Assembly (NCBI GenBank): GCA_020850945.1 | Contig: JADZDR010000049.1 | Coordinates: 20,475-84,474, forward strand | DNA length: 64,000 bases | DNA from: Acidimicrobiia bacterium | GTDB taxonomy: Bacteria; Actinomycetota; Acidimicrobiia; UBA2766 | Direction: 5' to 3' | In this document: piece after piece, positions 52,497 through 61,554 of the stretch | Layout of the letters: the number at the start of each line of letters is the position of its first letter | Numbering within the stretch: position 1 is the stretch's first letter | Position numbers and translations under genes: made by a program | Notes under the pieces: generated by a model | Told to the model about the DNA's origin: nothing | What the model saw: only the letters and a program-made list of their open reading frames with translations | Database searches by the model: none

Positions 52497-53825
52497 GTGC
52501 TCGGATCGCTCGCCAACATGTTCAGGGTCCCGGACCTTCGCAAGAAGATCCTGTTCGTCCTCTTCGTGATCGTCCTGTACCGGGTCGGTTCGTACATACC
52601 CGTGCCCGGTGTGCAGATCGACGAGCTCACACGCCTACAGGACGCAGCGCAGGGTGGTGGAGCCCTCTCACTCCTCAACCTCTTCTCGGGCGGTGCCCTC
52701 ACGAACGTTGCCGTGTTCGCCCTCGGCATCATGCCCTACATCACGGCGTCGATCATCATGCAGCTCCTCCAGGTCGTCATCCCCAAGCTCGAGCAATGGC
52801 GTGAGGAAGGCGAGACCGGCCAGAAGAAGATCACACAGTGGACGCGCTACCTCACACTCGTGCTCGCCCTGATCCAGTCGAGCGGATTCGCCTACCTCTT
52901 CTCGCGGGGGAACCTCGGTGGTTTCGGGGGCTCCCAAGGGCAGGACACGAACATCCAGATCCTCGGGCCGAACCCACCCATGTGGAAGTACGGGCTCGTC
53001 GTCATCACGATGACGACGGGGACAGTCCTCATCATGTGGCTCGCCGAGCTCATCAGCCAGCGCGGCATCGGCAACGGCATGTCGATCCTCATCTTCGCGT
53101 CGGTGGTGTCGTCCCTACCGGCGACGGGTGCGGCGGTGTGGTCGGCCGGCCAGGCCAAGTTCGTCGTCCTGATCCTCGTGCTCCTCGCAATGATCGTGGC
53201 GATCGTGTTCATCGAATCCGGCGAGCGGCGCATCCAGGTGCAGTTCGCGAAACGGATCGTAGGGAGACGCATGACCGCGGGCGGCTCGACCTACATCCCC
53301 CTCAAGGTGAACACGGGCGGAGTCATACCCGTCATCTTCGCTTCGTCCGTCCTATACATCCCGACCCTCTTCGCGTCGGCGCTGCCCGCCGACGGAATCG
53401 GGAAGTCGATCCAGGATTTCGTCAACACGTACCTCGTGAACAGCACGAACTGGGTGTACATAACGACGTACTTCATGCTCGTGATCGGGTTCGCGTACTT
53501 CTACAACATGATCCAGTTCGATCCGCAGCGCCAGGCCGACTTCCTCAAGAAGCAGGGTGGCTACATCCCGGGTATTCGCCCGGGTGGCGCCACAGCCGAG
53601 TACTTCGCACGCGTCCTGAACCGGATCACGTTGCCCGGTGCCCTATACCTTGCCACGATCGCGATCGCCCCCACCGTGCTCATCGCGGCCTGGGGGATCA
53701 GCCAGTTCCCCTTCGGCGGCACATCCCTGCTCATCACCGTCGGTGTGGCGCTCGAGACGATGAAGCAGATCGACAGCCAGCTCATGATGCGCAACTACGA
53801 GAGCTTCCTCTCGACGAGCCGCTGA
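52497..53825 (+). CDS. secY: preprotein translocase subunit SecY
   Basis: 442 residues with ten membrane helices. VPDLRKKILFVLFVIVLYRVGSYIPVPGV is the first helix region (positions about 7-35), the signature GIMPYITASIIMQLL lies near 75-90, and the cytoplasmic loop motif RRIQVQFAKRIVGRRM near 242. It is the protein-conducting channel with SecE. GTG 52497 follows GAGAGGAG. It lies in the conserved rplO-secY-adk order. Confidence 0.98.
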   Translation: MLGSLANMFRVPDLRKKILFVLFVIVLYRVGSYIPVPGVQIDELTRLQDAAQGGGALSLLNLFSGGALTNVAVFALGIMPYITASIIMQLLQVVIPKLEQWREEGETGQKKITQWTRYLTLVLALIQSSGFAYLFSRGNLGGFGGSQGQDTNIQILGPNPPMWKYGLVVITMTTGTVLIMWLAELISQRGIGNGMSILIFASVVSSLPATGAAVWSAGQAKFVVLILVLLAMIVAIVFIESGERRIQVQFAKRIVGRRMTAGGSTYIPLKVNTGGVIPVIFASSVLYIPTLFASALPADGIGKSIQDFVNTYLVNSTNWVYITTYFMLVIGFAYFYNMIQFDPQRQADFLKKQGGYIPGIRPGGATAEYFARVLNRITLPGALYLATIAIAPTVLIAAWGISQFPFGGTSLLITVGVALETMKQIDSQLMMRNYESFLSTSR

Positions 53826-53903
53826 GGCCCCTGCGACTTTGCCCGCGGGCCGCCCGCGCGGCGAAAATGACGGATTCGGAACCGCCCATCGCTCGAGGAC
53901 ACG

Positions 53904-54464
53904 TTGAGGCGAATCATCTTCATCGGCCCACCGGGCGCCGGCAAGGGAACGCAGGCCGCGCGCATCCGGGATCGGTACGGGATCCCGTGGATCTCGACCG
54001 GCGACATGCTCCGCGAGGCGATCGCGGCGCAGACACCGACGGGCGAGAAGGCCCGCACCTGCGTCGAGGCGGGTGACCTCGTCCCGGACGACGTCGTCGT
54101 GAGCCTCGTGATGGAGCGCCTCACCCGGCCCGACTGCGCGGATGGTTTCCTCCTCGACGGGTTCCCACGCACGGTGGCACAGGCCGAGGCACTCGACACC
54201 GCGTCCGGCAACGGTCCGATCGACAGCGTCATCCTCCTCGAGGTACCGAGCGAGACGCTCTTCGAACGACTCGCGGGACGCGCGCGGGACGAAGGCCGCG
54301 CTGACGACACCGAGACGACGATACGGAACCGTCTCCTCGTGTACGAGAAGGAGACGGCCCCCGTGGTCGACTACTACCGAAAGAAGCGCGGTCTCGTGGT
54401 CACCGTGGACGGAGTCGGCGCCGTCGACGAGGTGACAGCTCGACTGCAGGCGGTCCTCGACTGA
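53904..54464 (+). CDS. adk: adenylate kinase, short form
   Basis: 186 residues. P-loop GPPGAGKGT (8-16, Lys14), the AMP site [28 protein letters not shown], and a short LID ([15 protein letters not shown]) without the zinc-type Cys, as in actinobacterial enzymes. It balances ATP, ADP and AMP. TTG 53904 has GAGG 5 bases upstream and gives the usual MRRIIFIG N-terminus. The map gene that commonly follows is missing. Confidence 0.96.
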   Translation: MRRIIFIGPPGAGKGTQAARIRDRYGIPWISTGDMLREAIAAQTPTGEKARTCVEAGDLVPDDVVVSLVMERLTRPDCADGFLLDGFPRTVAQAEALDTASGNGPIDSVILLEVPSETLFERLAGRARDEGRADDTETTIRNRLLVYEKETAPVVDYYRKKRGLVVTVDGVGAVDEVTARLQAVLD

Positions 54465-54497
54465 TGTGAAGGGCCCCATGTGGCCTGGCCAAGGGTC

Positions 54498-54507
54498 GAG
54501 TGGTACA
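54498..54507 (+). promoter_or_regulatory. putative extended -10 upstream of infA
   Basis: Within the 94-base adk-infA gap, TGGTACACT near 54499-54508 reads as an extended -10 (TG-N-TACACT). No good -35 is visible. It would start transcripts about 45 bases before infA, an initiation-factor gene that often has its own promoter. Confidence 0.35.
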
Positions 54508-54558
54508 CTTCTCCGTCCGTTTGGGCCCGAAAGGATTGCGCGCGCTTGGCTCCACAGC

Positions 54559-54780
54559 ATGGCTAAGAAGGAAGACACTCTGGAGATAGAGGGAACGGTG
54601 GTAGAGCCGCTCCCCAACGCCATGTTCCGGGTGGAGCTCCAGAACGGACACAGGGTACTGGCGCATATCTCGGGAAAGATGCGCATGCACTACATCCGCA
54701 TCCTTCCCGGAGACAGGGTCCTTGTCGAGATGTCGCCATACGACCTGAGCCGGGGCCGCATCATCTACAGGTACAAGTGA
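54559..54780 (+). CDS. infA: translation initiation factor IF-1
   Basis: 73 residues, a single OB fold: [39 protein letters not shown] and [20 protein letters not shown]. It occupies the A site during initiation. ATG 54559 gives the exact family start though there is no clear Shine-Dalgarno site; the longer in-frame TTG at 54466 would add non-conserved residues. Confidence 0.97.
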   Translation: MAKKEDTLEIEGTVVEPLPNAMFRVELQNGHRVLAHISGKMRMHYIRILPGDRVLVEMSPYDLSRGRIIYRYK

Positions 54781-54794
54781 CTGAGTGTGGACCG

Positions 54795-54908
54795 ATGAAG
54801 GTAAGACCGTCTGTCAAGAAGATCTGTGAGAAGTGCAAGGTGATCAAACGCCACGGCCGCGTCATGGTCATCTGCGAGAACCCGCGTCACAAGCAGCGTC
54901 AAGGCTGA
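54795..54908 (+). CDS. rpmJ: 50S ribosomal protein L36 (zinc-binding form)
   Basis: 37 residues: [20 protein letters not shown], then [17 protein letters not shown]. The zinc ligands Cys11, Cys14, Cys27 and His32 are all present (C+ form). It starts 14 bases after infA and ends 19 bases before rpsM. Confidence 0.97.
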   Translation: MKVRPSVKKICEKCKVIKRHGRVMVICENPRHKQRQG

Positions 54909-54927
54909 GAGAAGAGGACATCCATCC

Positions 54928-55311
54928 ATGGCCCGCATCGCCGGAGTCGACCTCCCCCGGGACAAGCGAACAGAGATCGCCCTCACCTACATATTCGGGG
55001 TGGGAAGGTCGCGTGCGACGGAGACCTGTCGCGGTACGAGCGTCGAGCCGAGCACTCGCGTGAAGGACCTCACCGAAGACGAGGTGGGGCGGCTCCGTAC
55101 CTGGATCGAGGGGCATTACCAGGTCGAGGGTGACCTGCGGCGTGAGGTGAACCAGGACATCAAGCGCAAGATCGAGATCGGCTGCTACCAGGGGATCCGG
55201 CATCGGCGCGGTCTCCCTGTGCGAGGGCAGCGCACGCACACCAACGCCCGGACCCGCAAGGGCCCCAAGCGTCAGGTCGTGAAGAAGAAGGCGAAGGTCA
55301 GGAAGCACTGA
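54928..55311 (+). CDS. rpsM: 30S ribosomal protein S13
   Basis: 127 residues: [33 protein letters not shown] and the C-terminal [25 protein letters not shown] signature parts. It bridges head and 50S. First ribosomal gene of the alpha group. Confidence 0.98.
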   Translation: MARIAGVDLPRDKRTEIALTYIFGVGRSRATETCRGTSVEPSTRVKDLTEDEVGRLRTWIEGHYQVEGDLRREVNQDIKRKIEIGCYQGIRHRRGLPVRGQRTHTNARTRKGPKRQVVKKKAKVRKH

Positions 55312-55350
55312 CGCGCGACGACCACGGGTATCGACCGAGAGGTTTCACGG

Positions 55351-55749
55351 ATGGCACAGTCCAAGGCGGGTGGCCGCAAGCCGAGGCGGCGGGAGCGAAA
55401 GAACGTCGCCCACGGCCAGGCACACATCAAGACGTCCTTCAACAACACGATCATCACGATCACCGACCTGCAGGGCAACGCGATCGCGTGGGCGTCGGCG
55501 GGCAACGTGGGGTTCAAGGGCTCTCGCAAGTCGACGCCCTTCGCAGCGCAGATGGCTGCCGAGCAGGCCGCGAAGCGGGCGATGGAGCATGGCATGCGCA
55601 AGGTCGACGTCTATGTGCGCGGACCGGGCTCGGGTCGGGATACCGCCGTGCGCTCCCTCCAGAACACAGGTCTCGAGGTCACCGGTGTGCGTGACGTGTC
55701 ACCGGTGCCACACAACGGCTGCCGCCCCAAGAAGCGGCGCCGCATGTAG
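55351..55749 (+). CDS. rpsK: 30S ribosomal protein S11
   Basis: 132 residues: [39 protein letters not shown] and the C-terminal [18 protein letters not shown]. It forms part of the platform next to the Shine-Dalgarno helix. 39 bases after rpsM. Confidence 0.98.
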   Translation: MAQSKAGGRKPRRRERKNVAHGQAHIKTSFNNTIITITDLQGNAIAWASAGNVGFKGSRKSTPFAAQMAAEQAAKRAMEHGMRKVDVYVRGPGSGRDTAVRSLQNTGLEVTGVRDVSPVPHNGCRPKKRRRM

Positions 55750-55784
55750 TCGAAGTACGTAGAAGGAAGCCGAGGAACCGGAGA

Positions 55785-56405
55785 ATGGCAAGAGAGACAG
55801 GGCCTCGCTGCAAGCGCTGCGGTCGTGAACGACAGAAGCTGTTCCTCAAGGGCCAGCGCTGCTACACGCCGAAGTGCCGGATCGAGAAGCGGCCCTACCC
55901 ACCGGGTGAGCACGGACGCGCACGTATCCGCGAGTCCGAGTACATGCTGCAACTCCGCGAGAAGCAGAAGGCCCGACGCTTCTACGGTGTCCTCGAGAAG
56001 CAGTTCCGCCGCTACTACCAAGAGGCCAACCGCATGGCCGGAGTCACGGGCGAGAACCTTCTCCAGCTCCTCGAACGCCGCCTCGACAACGTCGTGTACC
56101 GGGTGGGTTTCGCGGCCTCCCGCGCGCAGGCGCGCCAGCTCGTGAGCCACGGTCACGTCAGCGTGAACGGACGTCGTGTGAAGGTCCCCTCCTACCGTGT
56201 GCGTCAGGGCGATGTCGTCGGAGTGCGCGAGAAGGCCCGGAACATGATCGTGATCCGCCACGCGCTCGACACGGCACCGGCCGGTCCCGAGTGGCTGCGC
56301 CTCGATCGGGACAAGCTCGAGGTCGAGGTCGCGAGCCTGCCGACGCGTGCGCAGGTCGATGCCCCAGTCCGCGAATCGTTGATCGTCGAGCTCTACTCGA
56401 AGTAA
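55785..56405 (+). CDS. rpsD: 30S ribosomal protein S4 (zinc form)
   Basis: 206 residues. The N-terminus carries the four-Cys zinc site (CKRCGRERQKLF then CYTPKCRIEKRPYPPGEHG). The S4 RNA-binding domain is LERRLDNVVYRVGFAASRAQ and RQLVSHGHVSVNGRRV. It starts 30S assembly and often represses the alpha operon. Confidence 0.98.
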   Translation: MARETGPRCKRCGRERQKLFLKGQRCYTPKCRIEKRPYPPGEHGRARIRESEYMLQLREKQKARRFYGVLEKQFRRYYQEANRMAGVTGENLLQLLERRLDNVVYRVGFAASRAQARQLVSHGHVSVNGRRVKVPSYRVRQGDVVGVREKARNMIVIRHALDTAPAGPEWLRLDRDKLEVEVASLPTRAQVDAPVRESLIVELYSK

Positions 56406-56418
56406 GGAGCCTCCTCCC

Positions 56419-57390
56419 GTGCTGATCGTCCAGCGTCCCCAGATCCGTCACCTGCCCGTCGAGGGGGCCGAACGCACCAAAGGCCAGTTCGTTGTCGAGC
56501 CACTCGAGCCGGGCCTCGGCTACACGATCGGGAACAGCCTGCGCCGTATTCTCCTCTCCTCGATCCCCGGCGCGGCTGTGACGACCGTGACCTTCCGCCA
56601 AGCCCTCCACGAGTTCACGACCATCCCGGGCGTGAAGGAGGATGTGACCGACATCATCCTCAACGTGAAGGACGTGATCCTCACGTCGGAGATCGACGAA
56701 GCCGTCACGCTCACCTTGAACGTGTCGGGTCCGAGCGAGGCGACCGCCGCCGACATCCGCACGACTGCCGACATCGAGATCGTGAATCCCGAGCTCCACA
56801 TCGCAACCGTGAACGAGAAGGGGCGGCTCGAGATGGAGCTCACGGTGGAGCGGGGCCGCGGTTACGTCAACGCCGACCAGAACAAGCGCCCGAGCCAGCC
56901 GATCGGGTCGATCCCGATCGACTCGATCTTCTCGCCCGTACGCCAGGTGAGCTACGACGTGAGTCCGACTCGTGTCGAGCAGGCCACCAACTACGACAAG
57001 CTCACGCTCTTCGTCGAGACCGACGGTTCACTCACACCCGAGGAGGCGGTGAGTTCGGCCGGCAAGACCCTCCTCGGCCTCTTCGAGCTGTTCACGGAGG
57101 TTGCCGAGGCCGAGGGTCTCGAGATCGGCGAGCTCGTGACCGAGCAGCGTCTCCCCCCCGAGCTCGAGATGTCGATCGAGGACCTCAACCTCTCGGAGCG
57201 GCCCCGCAACTGCCTCAAGCGCGCTCAGGTCGACACTGTTGCCGAGCTGCTCGAGAAGACCGAGGACGATCTTCTGGCGATCACGAACTTCGGCCAGAAG
57301 TCGCTCGACGAGGTGCGGGCCAAGCTCGACGAGCTCGGTCTCTCCCTGAAGGGGGCGGCGCCCCGCCCCACCGAGGATGTCGAGGTCTGA
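56419..57390 (+). CDS. rpoA: DNA-directed RNA polymerase subunit alpha
   Basis: 323 residues. The assembly domain has [20 protein letters not shown] and [21 protein letters not shown] residues ([20 protein letters not shown]). The C-terminal domain, [19 protein letters not shown] to [15 protein letters not shown], binds UP elements and activators. GTG 56419 has AAGGAG 9 bases upstream. It overlaps rplQ by one base. Confidence 0.98.
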   Translation: MLIVQRPQIRHLPVEGAERTKGQFVVEPLEPGLGYTIGNSLRRILLSSIPGAAVTTVTFRQALHEFTTIPGVKEDVTDIILNVKDVILTSEIDEAVTLTLNVSGPSEATAADIRTTADIEIVNPELHIATVNEKGRLEMELTVERGRGYVNADQNKRPSQPIGSIPIDSIFSPVRQVSYDVSPTRVEQATNYDKLTLFVETDGSLTPEEAVSSAGKTLLGLFELFTEVAEAEGLEIGELVTEQRLPPELEMSIEDLNLSERPRNCLKRAQVDTVAELLEKTEDDLLAITNFGQKSLDEVRAKLDELGLSLKGAAPRPTEDVEV

Positions 57391-57740
57391 TGCCCAAACC
57401 GAAGAAAGGTCCCCGTCTCGGCGGCGGACCCACCCAGCAGAAGGCGATGCTCGCCAATCTCGCCGCGTCGTTGTTCGAGGCCGGTGCGATCACGACTACG
57501 GAGGCGCGTGCCAAGGCGCTGCGTCCCTACGCCGAGAAGCTCATCTCGAAAGCCAAGCGGGGCTCCCTCCACGACCGACGTCAGATCCTCGCCCGGATCG
57601 AGGACCGCAACGTTGCCCACATCCTCATCGAAGAGGTCGGACCCCGCTACGAGGGGCGTGATGGCGGTTACACACGTATCGTGAAGGTCGGGCCGCGCAA
57701 GGGCGACGGTGCGCCCATGGCGATCATCGAGCTCGTCTGA
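57390..57740 (+). CDS. rplQ: 50S ribosomal protein L17
   Basis: 116 residues: [40 protein letters not shown] and [21 protein letters not shown]. It lies by the tunnel exit. ATG overlaps the rpoA stop; truA follows at once. Confidence 0.98.
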   Translation: MPKPKKGPRLGGGPTQQKAMLANLAASLFEAGAITTTEARAKALRPYAEKLISKAKRGSLHDRRQILARIEDRNVAHILIEEVGPRYEGRDGGYTRIVKVGPRKGDGAPMAIIELV

Positions 57741-57758
57741 CGGGGCAAGGAGGGGACC

Positions 57759-58496
57759 GTCGTCCTCGTACGTGGCCTGCTGGCCTACGACGGTACTGAC
57801 TTCCACGGCTGGGCGCGCCAGGACGGGCTGCCCACGGTGCAGGCGGCCGTGGAGGACGCGCTGGCGACATTCGTGCGACACCCTGCGCAACTCGTCGTGG
57901 CTGGACGCACGGATACCGGTGTGCATGCGTGGGGACAGGTGTTCTCGTGCGAAGTGCCCGACGCATGCGACCTCGAGCGGGCGCGTCATGCCGTGAATGC
58001 CATGACGCCGGTATCGATCGCCCTGCGGGCACTCGAAGCCGTGCCGGTGGGCTTTTCGGCCCGCTTCTCGGCACGGAGCCGCACGTATCTCTACAGGTTG
58101 AGTGGCGCCTCCCAGCCCGACCCGTTCAGGCACAGATACGAATGGTGGGTGCGATCACCTGTGGACGCGGACCGCATGCGGGCTGCGGCACGGGGACTTG
58201 TCGGTGAGCACGACTTCGCGGCCTTCTGCAAGGCGGGGGCTGCCGGCGGGACGGTACGCCGTGTCCTCGACGTGCACGTGGACGTGGAGGCCGAAGACCG
58301 TGTCGCAGTCTGGATCACCGCTTCTTCCTTCTGCCACCAGATGGTGCGATCGATCGTGGGCTTGCTCGAAGCCGTCGGGCACGCGCGGCGTGCGCCCGAT
58401 GACCTCACGCAAGTCCTCGCATCCCGCGATCGCCACTCGAACTCCAACGTGGCGCCCCCCCACGGCCTCACCCTCTGGAGCGTTTCGTATGCCTGA
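57759..58496 (+). CDS. truA: tRNA pseudouridine synthase A, start codon unclear
   Basis: About 245 residues. It makes pseudouridine at positions 38-40 of tRNA anticodon stems. RGLLAYDGTDFHGWARQ is the N-terminal strand, GRTDTGVHAWGQV contains the catalytic Asp, and VNAMTPVSIALRALEAVP and RSRTYLYRLS follow. The frame opens right after the rplQ stop and AAGGAGG lies at 57748-57754, but no ATG, GTG or TTG occurs in frame until GTG 57837, which would delete the first conserved strand. The real start is thus a non-standard codon (GTC 57759 or 57762), or the sequence has an indel; GTG 57772 is in another frame. Confidence 0.85.
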   Translation, partial: VVLVRGLLAYDGTDFHGWARQDGLPTVQAAVEDALATFVRHPAQLVVAGRTDTGVHAWGQVFSCEVPDACDLERARHAVNAMTPVSIALRALEAVPVGFSARFSARSRTYLYRLSGASQPDPFRHRYEWWVRSPVDADRMRAAARGLVGEHDFAAFCKAGAAGGTVRRVLDVHVDVEAEDRVAVWITASSFCHQMVRSIVGLLEAVGHARRAPDDLTQVLASRDRHSNSNVAPPHGLTLWSVSYA

Positions 58497-58527
58497 GGTT
58501 CCACCCACGTATTCAGGTGGTCCGGCC

Positions 58528-58556
58528 TTGACTCGGTCGACGTCACTGACGAGGAT
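58528..58556 (+). promoter_or_regulatory. promoter for the hemerythrin-like gene
   Basis: TTGACT (58528-58533) and GAGGAT (58551-58556) with a 17-base spacer, 38 bases before ATG 58595. A CCACC/GGTGG inverted repeat at 58501-58520 could end the alpha operon. Confidence 0.45.
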
Positions 58557-58594
58557 GGGTGAAGTCCGTCTGACCTGCAGAGATCGGGAGAGCC

Positions 58595-59050
58595 ATGGTC
58601 GACACGCCTGACAGGACACCTGCGTCGCTCGCCCGCGCGCGGGGGGTGCGAGAGGACATCGTCGAAGTCATGGTCGACGTCGAGGGAGCCCTCGCCGGTC
58701 CCGTCGGTTCCGATGTGCAGGGGTGGAACGACTCCGTCGCCAAGCCGCTGCGCCGTCTGCGCGATGCCTTCGACGCGCACTGCGCGGTCACCGAGGGGGA
58801 GGACGGCCTGTTCGAGGCGATCCTCCTCGACGCACCGCGCATGCAGGCCAAAGTGCGCCGTCTCGAGGTGGACCACAAGGCGATCACGGCGGCGCTCTCG
58901 TCTCTCGTCGACGCCCTTGCCGGCGCGGACCTCGATCCCGAAGCTGTCCGCGTCGAGGCAACCGAGCTCCTCGGCCAACTCGCCCGCCACCGTCAGCGGG
59001 GGGCGGACGTCGTATACGACGCGTTTTCCGTCGACATCGGCGGTGAGTAG
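58595..59050 (+). CDS. hemerythrin-like helical protein
   Basis: 151 residues, all helical. The spaced His pattern (FDAHCAVTEGEDGLFEAIL, RRLEVDHKAITAALSSL, LLGQLARHRQRGADVVYDAF) recalls HHE four-helix bundles that hold a di-iron site; the ending VDIGGE is typical of a group of small actinobacterial proteins of this kind. Not all iron ligands are obvious, so oxygen or NO binding is unproven. ATG 58595 with GGGAGAG upstream. Convergent with the next gene, stops one base apart. Confidence 0.75.
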   Translation: MVDTPDRTPASLARARGVREDIVEVMVDVEGALAGPVGSDVQGWNDSVAKPLRRLRDAFDAHCAVTEGEDGLFEAILLDAPRMQAKVRRLEVDHKAITAALSSLVDALAGADLDPEAVRVEATELLGQLARHRQRGADVVYDAFSVDIGGE

Positions 59051-59051
59051 G

Positions 59052-60080
59052 TCAGGACTGGATCGGCCCCGTCTTCACGGCTTCGAACGCGGATCCGGGT
59101 ACGTTCTTGAGCTGGTCGAGGTCCTCGTCGTTCCAGCGCGGGTCCGATGCGCCCGTGAAGAACCAATCGGACCCGTTGTCGGCGACGATCATGCCGTACT
59201 TCTTCATGGCCTCGGCGATGACGCGGGCCTGACCCGTGATCCATGAGATGTCGTAGTCGGCGCGCATGCGCACGCGCAGCCCCATGGGCGGCCGGTTCGG
59301 GTCCGTCGAGGACGAGGCGAAGTGCGTGGCCGGCAGGATGTAGCCGCGCTGGGATCTCGAGACTGTGAATCGGATTGCGTGGTTGATCGAACCGGCGGCG
59401 ACCTCGTCGTAGCGGACGAGGCCGGGGAGGATGGGCAAGCCGGCAGCGTCGGCGCTCGTCCACCCCAAGGGCCGCAAGGCGTTGGAGCGCAGGTTCCACA
59501 CCGCCCCGTTCGCCACATTCCACCCGGGCCCGACGTAGTAGGAGAGCCACGTCTCGTAGAGGACACAGTTGTCGACATCCACGACGATCACGTGTCGGTC
59601 CGACCCGCCCTCCACGGGTGCGTCGGGCGGGAAGGGGTACGGCCCGGGATCGCTCTCGTCCGGGTAGTGCGTGAAGTTGATCGGCACGCGGGGCTGTGAG
59701 CCCGGAACGGTCACGAACGGGATGCCGTACGCACCGCCGCCTCCGAAGTCCGCATGGAGGCGGGTCCCGGCACCGATGCTCGCGATGAAGTTCGCCGAGT
59801 TCGGATGCAGGGGATAGGCGGAGATGTCCGTGTTCCACGCGTTGTCGGGTGGGAACACGGGGCACTGACCGATCGTCGGGCCGGTTGGAGCGGGGGGAGC
59901 GGGGGGTTTGGGGCAGTCGCGCGGGTGACGGCAGGCGGGGTCGCGCAGCCGTGTGGACTTCTGGGCGATGGCAGGTGAGCTCACGTCGCCGGGTTCGACG
60001 GCGGGAGAGGACGTGCCAGACGGGAGGACGACCATGGTGGCGATGACGGCAAGGAGGAATGTGAAGCTACGGATTCTCAT
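59052..60080 (-). CDS. secreted protein of unknown function
   Basis: 342 residues with a signal peptide (IRSFTFLLAVIATMVVLPSG). After a short Pro-rich region with ACRHPRDCPKPP comes a conserved-looking domain that starts CPVFPPDNAWNTDIS and includes GAGTRLHADFGGGGAYGIPF, VVDVDNCVLYETW and the late ADYDISWITGQARVIAEAM. I have seen this layout as uncharacterised secreted proteins in soil bacteria; no catalytic function is known to me. A GAGAGGTGAG site precedes ATG 60080, 4 bases after the upstream stop, so both genes form an operon. Confidence 0.8.
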   Translation of the reverse strand: MRIRSFTFLLAVIATMVVLPSGTSSPAVEPGDVSSPAIAQKSTRLRDPACRHPRDCPKPPAPPAPTGPTIGQCPVFPPDNAWNTDISAYPLHPNSANFIASIGAGTRLHADFGGGGAYGIPFVTVPGSQPRVPINFTHYPDESDPGPYPFPPDAPVEGGSDRHVIVVDVDNCVLYETWLSYYVGPGWNVANGAVWNLRSNALRPLGWTSADAAGLPILPGLVRYDEVAAGSINHAIRFTVSRSQRGYILPATHFASSSTDPNRPPMGLRVRMRADYDISWITGQARVIAEAMKKYGMIVADNGSDWFFTGASDPRWNDEDLDQLKNVPGSAFEAVKTGPIQS

Positions 60081-60084
60081 GCAC

Positions 60085-61554
60085 TCACCTCTCGTCTGCT
60101 CCTATGTCCAGCGGGGCCACGTCGCGTCGCGTGCCGTCGATGTCATGACCGGCACTCCCCGGGGGGAGGGCAAATGCCTGTCCGATAGCCCCGACCGCCA
60201 CGTCACGCAGGTGCACGTCCCCGCCGGCGGCATCGGCGAACCATACGGCCGGCACGTTCTCCACGTTCGGACCGAGAGTCGCGGCGGCACCGTTGCGGAC
60301 CGTGATGCGCCGCACGAGGTTGTTGCGGATCGTCACCGACGTGTTCGGGAACCGGTAGTCGATGGAGCTGAACGAGTTGGTCGCCGTCTGCGCCTCGAGC
60401 ACCGTGTTGTGGACGATCGTGGACCCGCGCGCCTGGTCGAGCTCTATCCCCGTGTCGTACTGAGGGATCGTGGCGACGATCACGTTGTTGCGGATGGTTC
60501 CTCCGAAGTGGCCGACGAACAGCCCGGGATAGGGGTTGTCCGCGTAGGAGCGCGTCTCGCCGGCCTCGACGAGACCGAATCCGACGCCTCGCGCGACGTC
60601 ACGCATGTAGTTGTTCTCGACCAGCGTGTCGCGTGACCCGACCCAGAAGTGGACGGCGTGCTCGGCGACCTCGCCGTCCTCGCAGTAGATGCCGGTGAAG
60701 GTGTTGCTGCGCACGACCCAGCCCCGGGCCATGTGCGCGTCGATCCCGCCCGTGTAGCAGCCGTATGCACGCTCGATGTTCTGGCGCCCTGCCGCCGTCA
60801 TCGTGAGCTCGGAGCACGTGAGTGCCCCGCTGTCGACGAAGTGGGACCGGGCCACGTTCGAGTTCACCTTCACGAACTGCTCGCCCGCGTCGAGAAGGCG
60901 GAGCCGGTGGAGCCGGACGCCGACCACATCGGGGCCGGTCGCGGGTGGGTAGCTGTGCACGAGGTGATCGGTGGCGCGACGCAGCGTCACGTCCGTGATC
61001 GTGACGTCGGCCGCGAGGGCGTAGACGATGGCCCCGATCGCATACTGGCCGTCGAGGACGACACGCGTCGGATCACCCGACGCACCACGGATCGTGAGTC
61101 CGGGCCGGGCGAGGACGAGGCTGCGCGAATAGTCGCCCGTGACCGGGTACGTGCCGTCGCCGAGGCGGATCGTCGTACCGGGCGCGGCGCTGCGCACGAT
61201 GTCCGCGAGCTGTGCGGCATCGGACGGCGTCACGTCGATGACGGGACCGGTCGGCGGGCCGAGCACAGCGCATCCCGGCGTGTTCCAGGCCGGGATGCCA
61301 CGGCCCGGTGGGGCGGGGGTGGCGGGCCCGGTCACGGGTCCTGGCGGGGGGCCAGCGCAGTCTCTGGGCCGCCTGCAGGCGGGGGATCGGTGACGAAGCG
61401 GATGCGTGGTGCTCGCCGTCGCCCCTGCACCGCGGGTGCCGCCCTGGGAGATGGCGGGGGGTGCCGGCAGCGAGAGTGCCGCGGCGGCGATGCCGCACGT
61501 GAGCACTGCGGCTCCGATCCTGCTTCCGATGTGATTCCCCTGTGGCCTCTGCAT
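60085..61554 (-). CDS. secreted right-handed parallel beta-helix protein
   Basis: 489 residues. Signal peptide at about 10-36, then the ACRRPRDCAGPPPGP motif shared with its operon partner and a Pro-rich spacer. From about 100 on it reads as a beta helix: DAAQLADIVRSAAPGTTIRL, GTYPVTGDYSRSLVLARPGL, then repeats such as RSNTFTGIYCEDG, VENNYMRDVARG, IRNNVIVATIPQYD, IVHNTVLEAQTATN and IRNNLVRRITVRNG. Such folds occur in pectate lyases, alginate epimerases and surface proteins. Asp/His-rich sites are present but no enzyme family can be named. It has a long hairpin-rich upstream region. Confidence 0.82.
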   Translation of the reverse strand: MQRPQGNHIGSRIGAAVLTCGIAAAALSLPAPPAISQGGTRGAGATASTTHPLRHRSPACRRPRDCAGPPPGPVTGPATPAPPGRGIPAWNTPGCAVLGPPTGPVIDVTPSDAAQLADIVRSAAPGTTIRLGDGTYPVTGDYSRSLVLARPGLTIRGASGDPTRVVLDGQYAIGAIVYALAADVTITDVTLRRATDHLVHSYPPATGPDVVGVRLHRLRLLDAGEQFVKVNSNVARSHFVDSGALTCSELTMTAAGRQNIERAYGCYTGGIDAHMARGWVVRSNTFTGIYCEDGEVAEHAVHFWVGSRDTLVENNYMRDVARGVGFGLVEAGETRSYADNPYPGLFVGHFGGTIRNNVIVATIPQYDTGIELDQARGSTIVHNTVLEAQTATNSFSSIDYRFPNTSVTIRNNLVRRITVRNGAAATLGPNVENVPAVWFADAAGGDVHLRDVAVGAIGQAFALPPGSAGHDIDGTRRDVAPLDIGADER

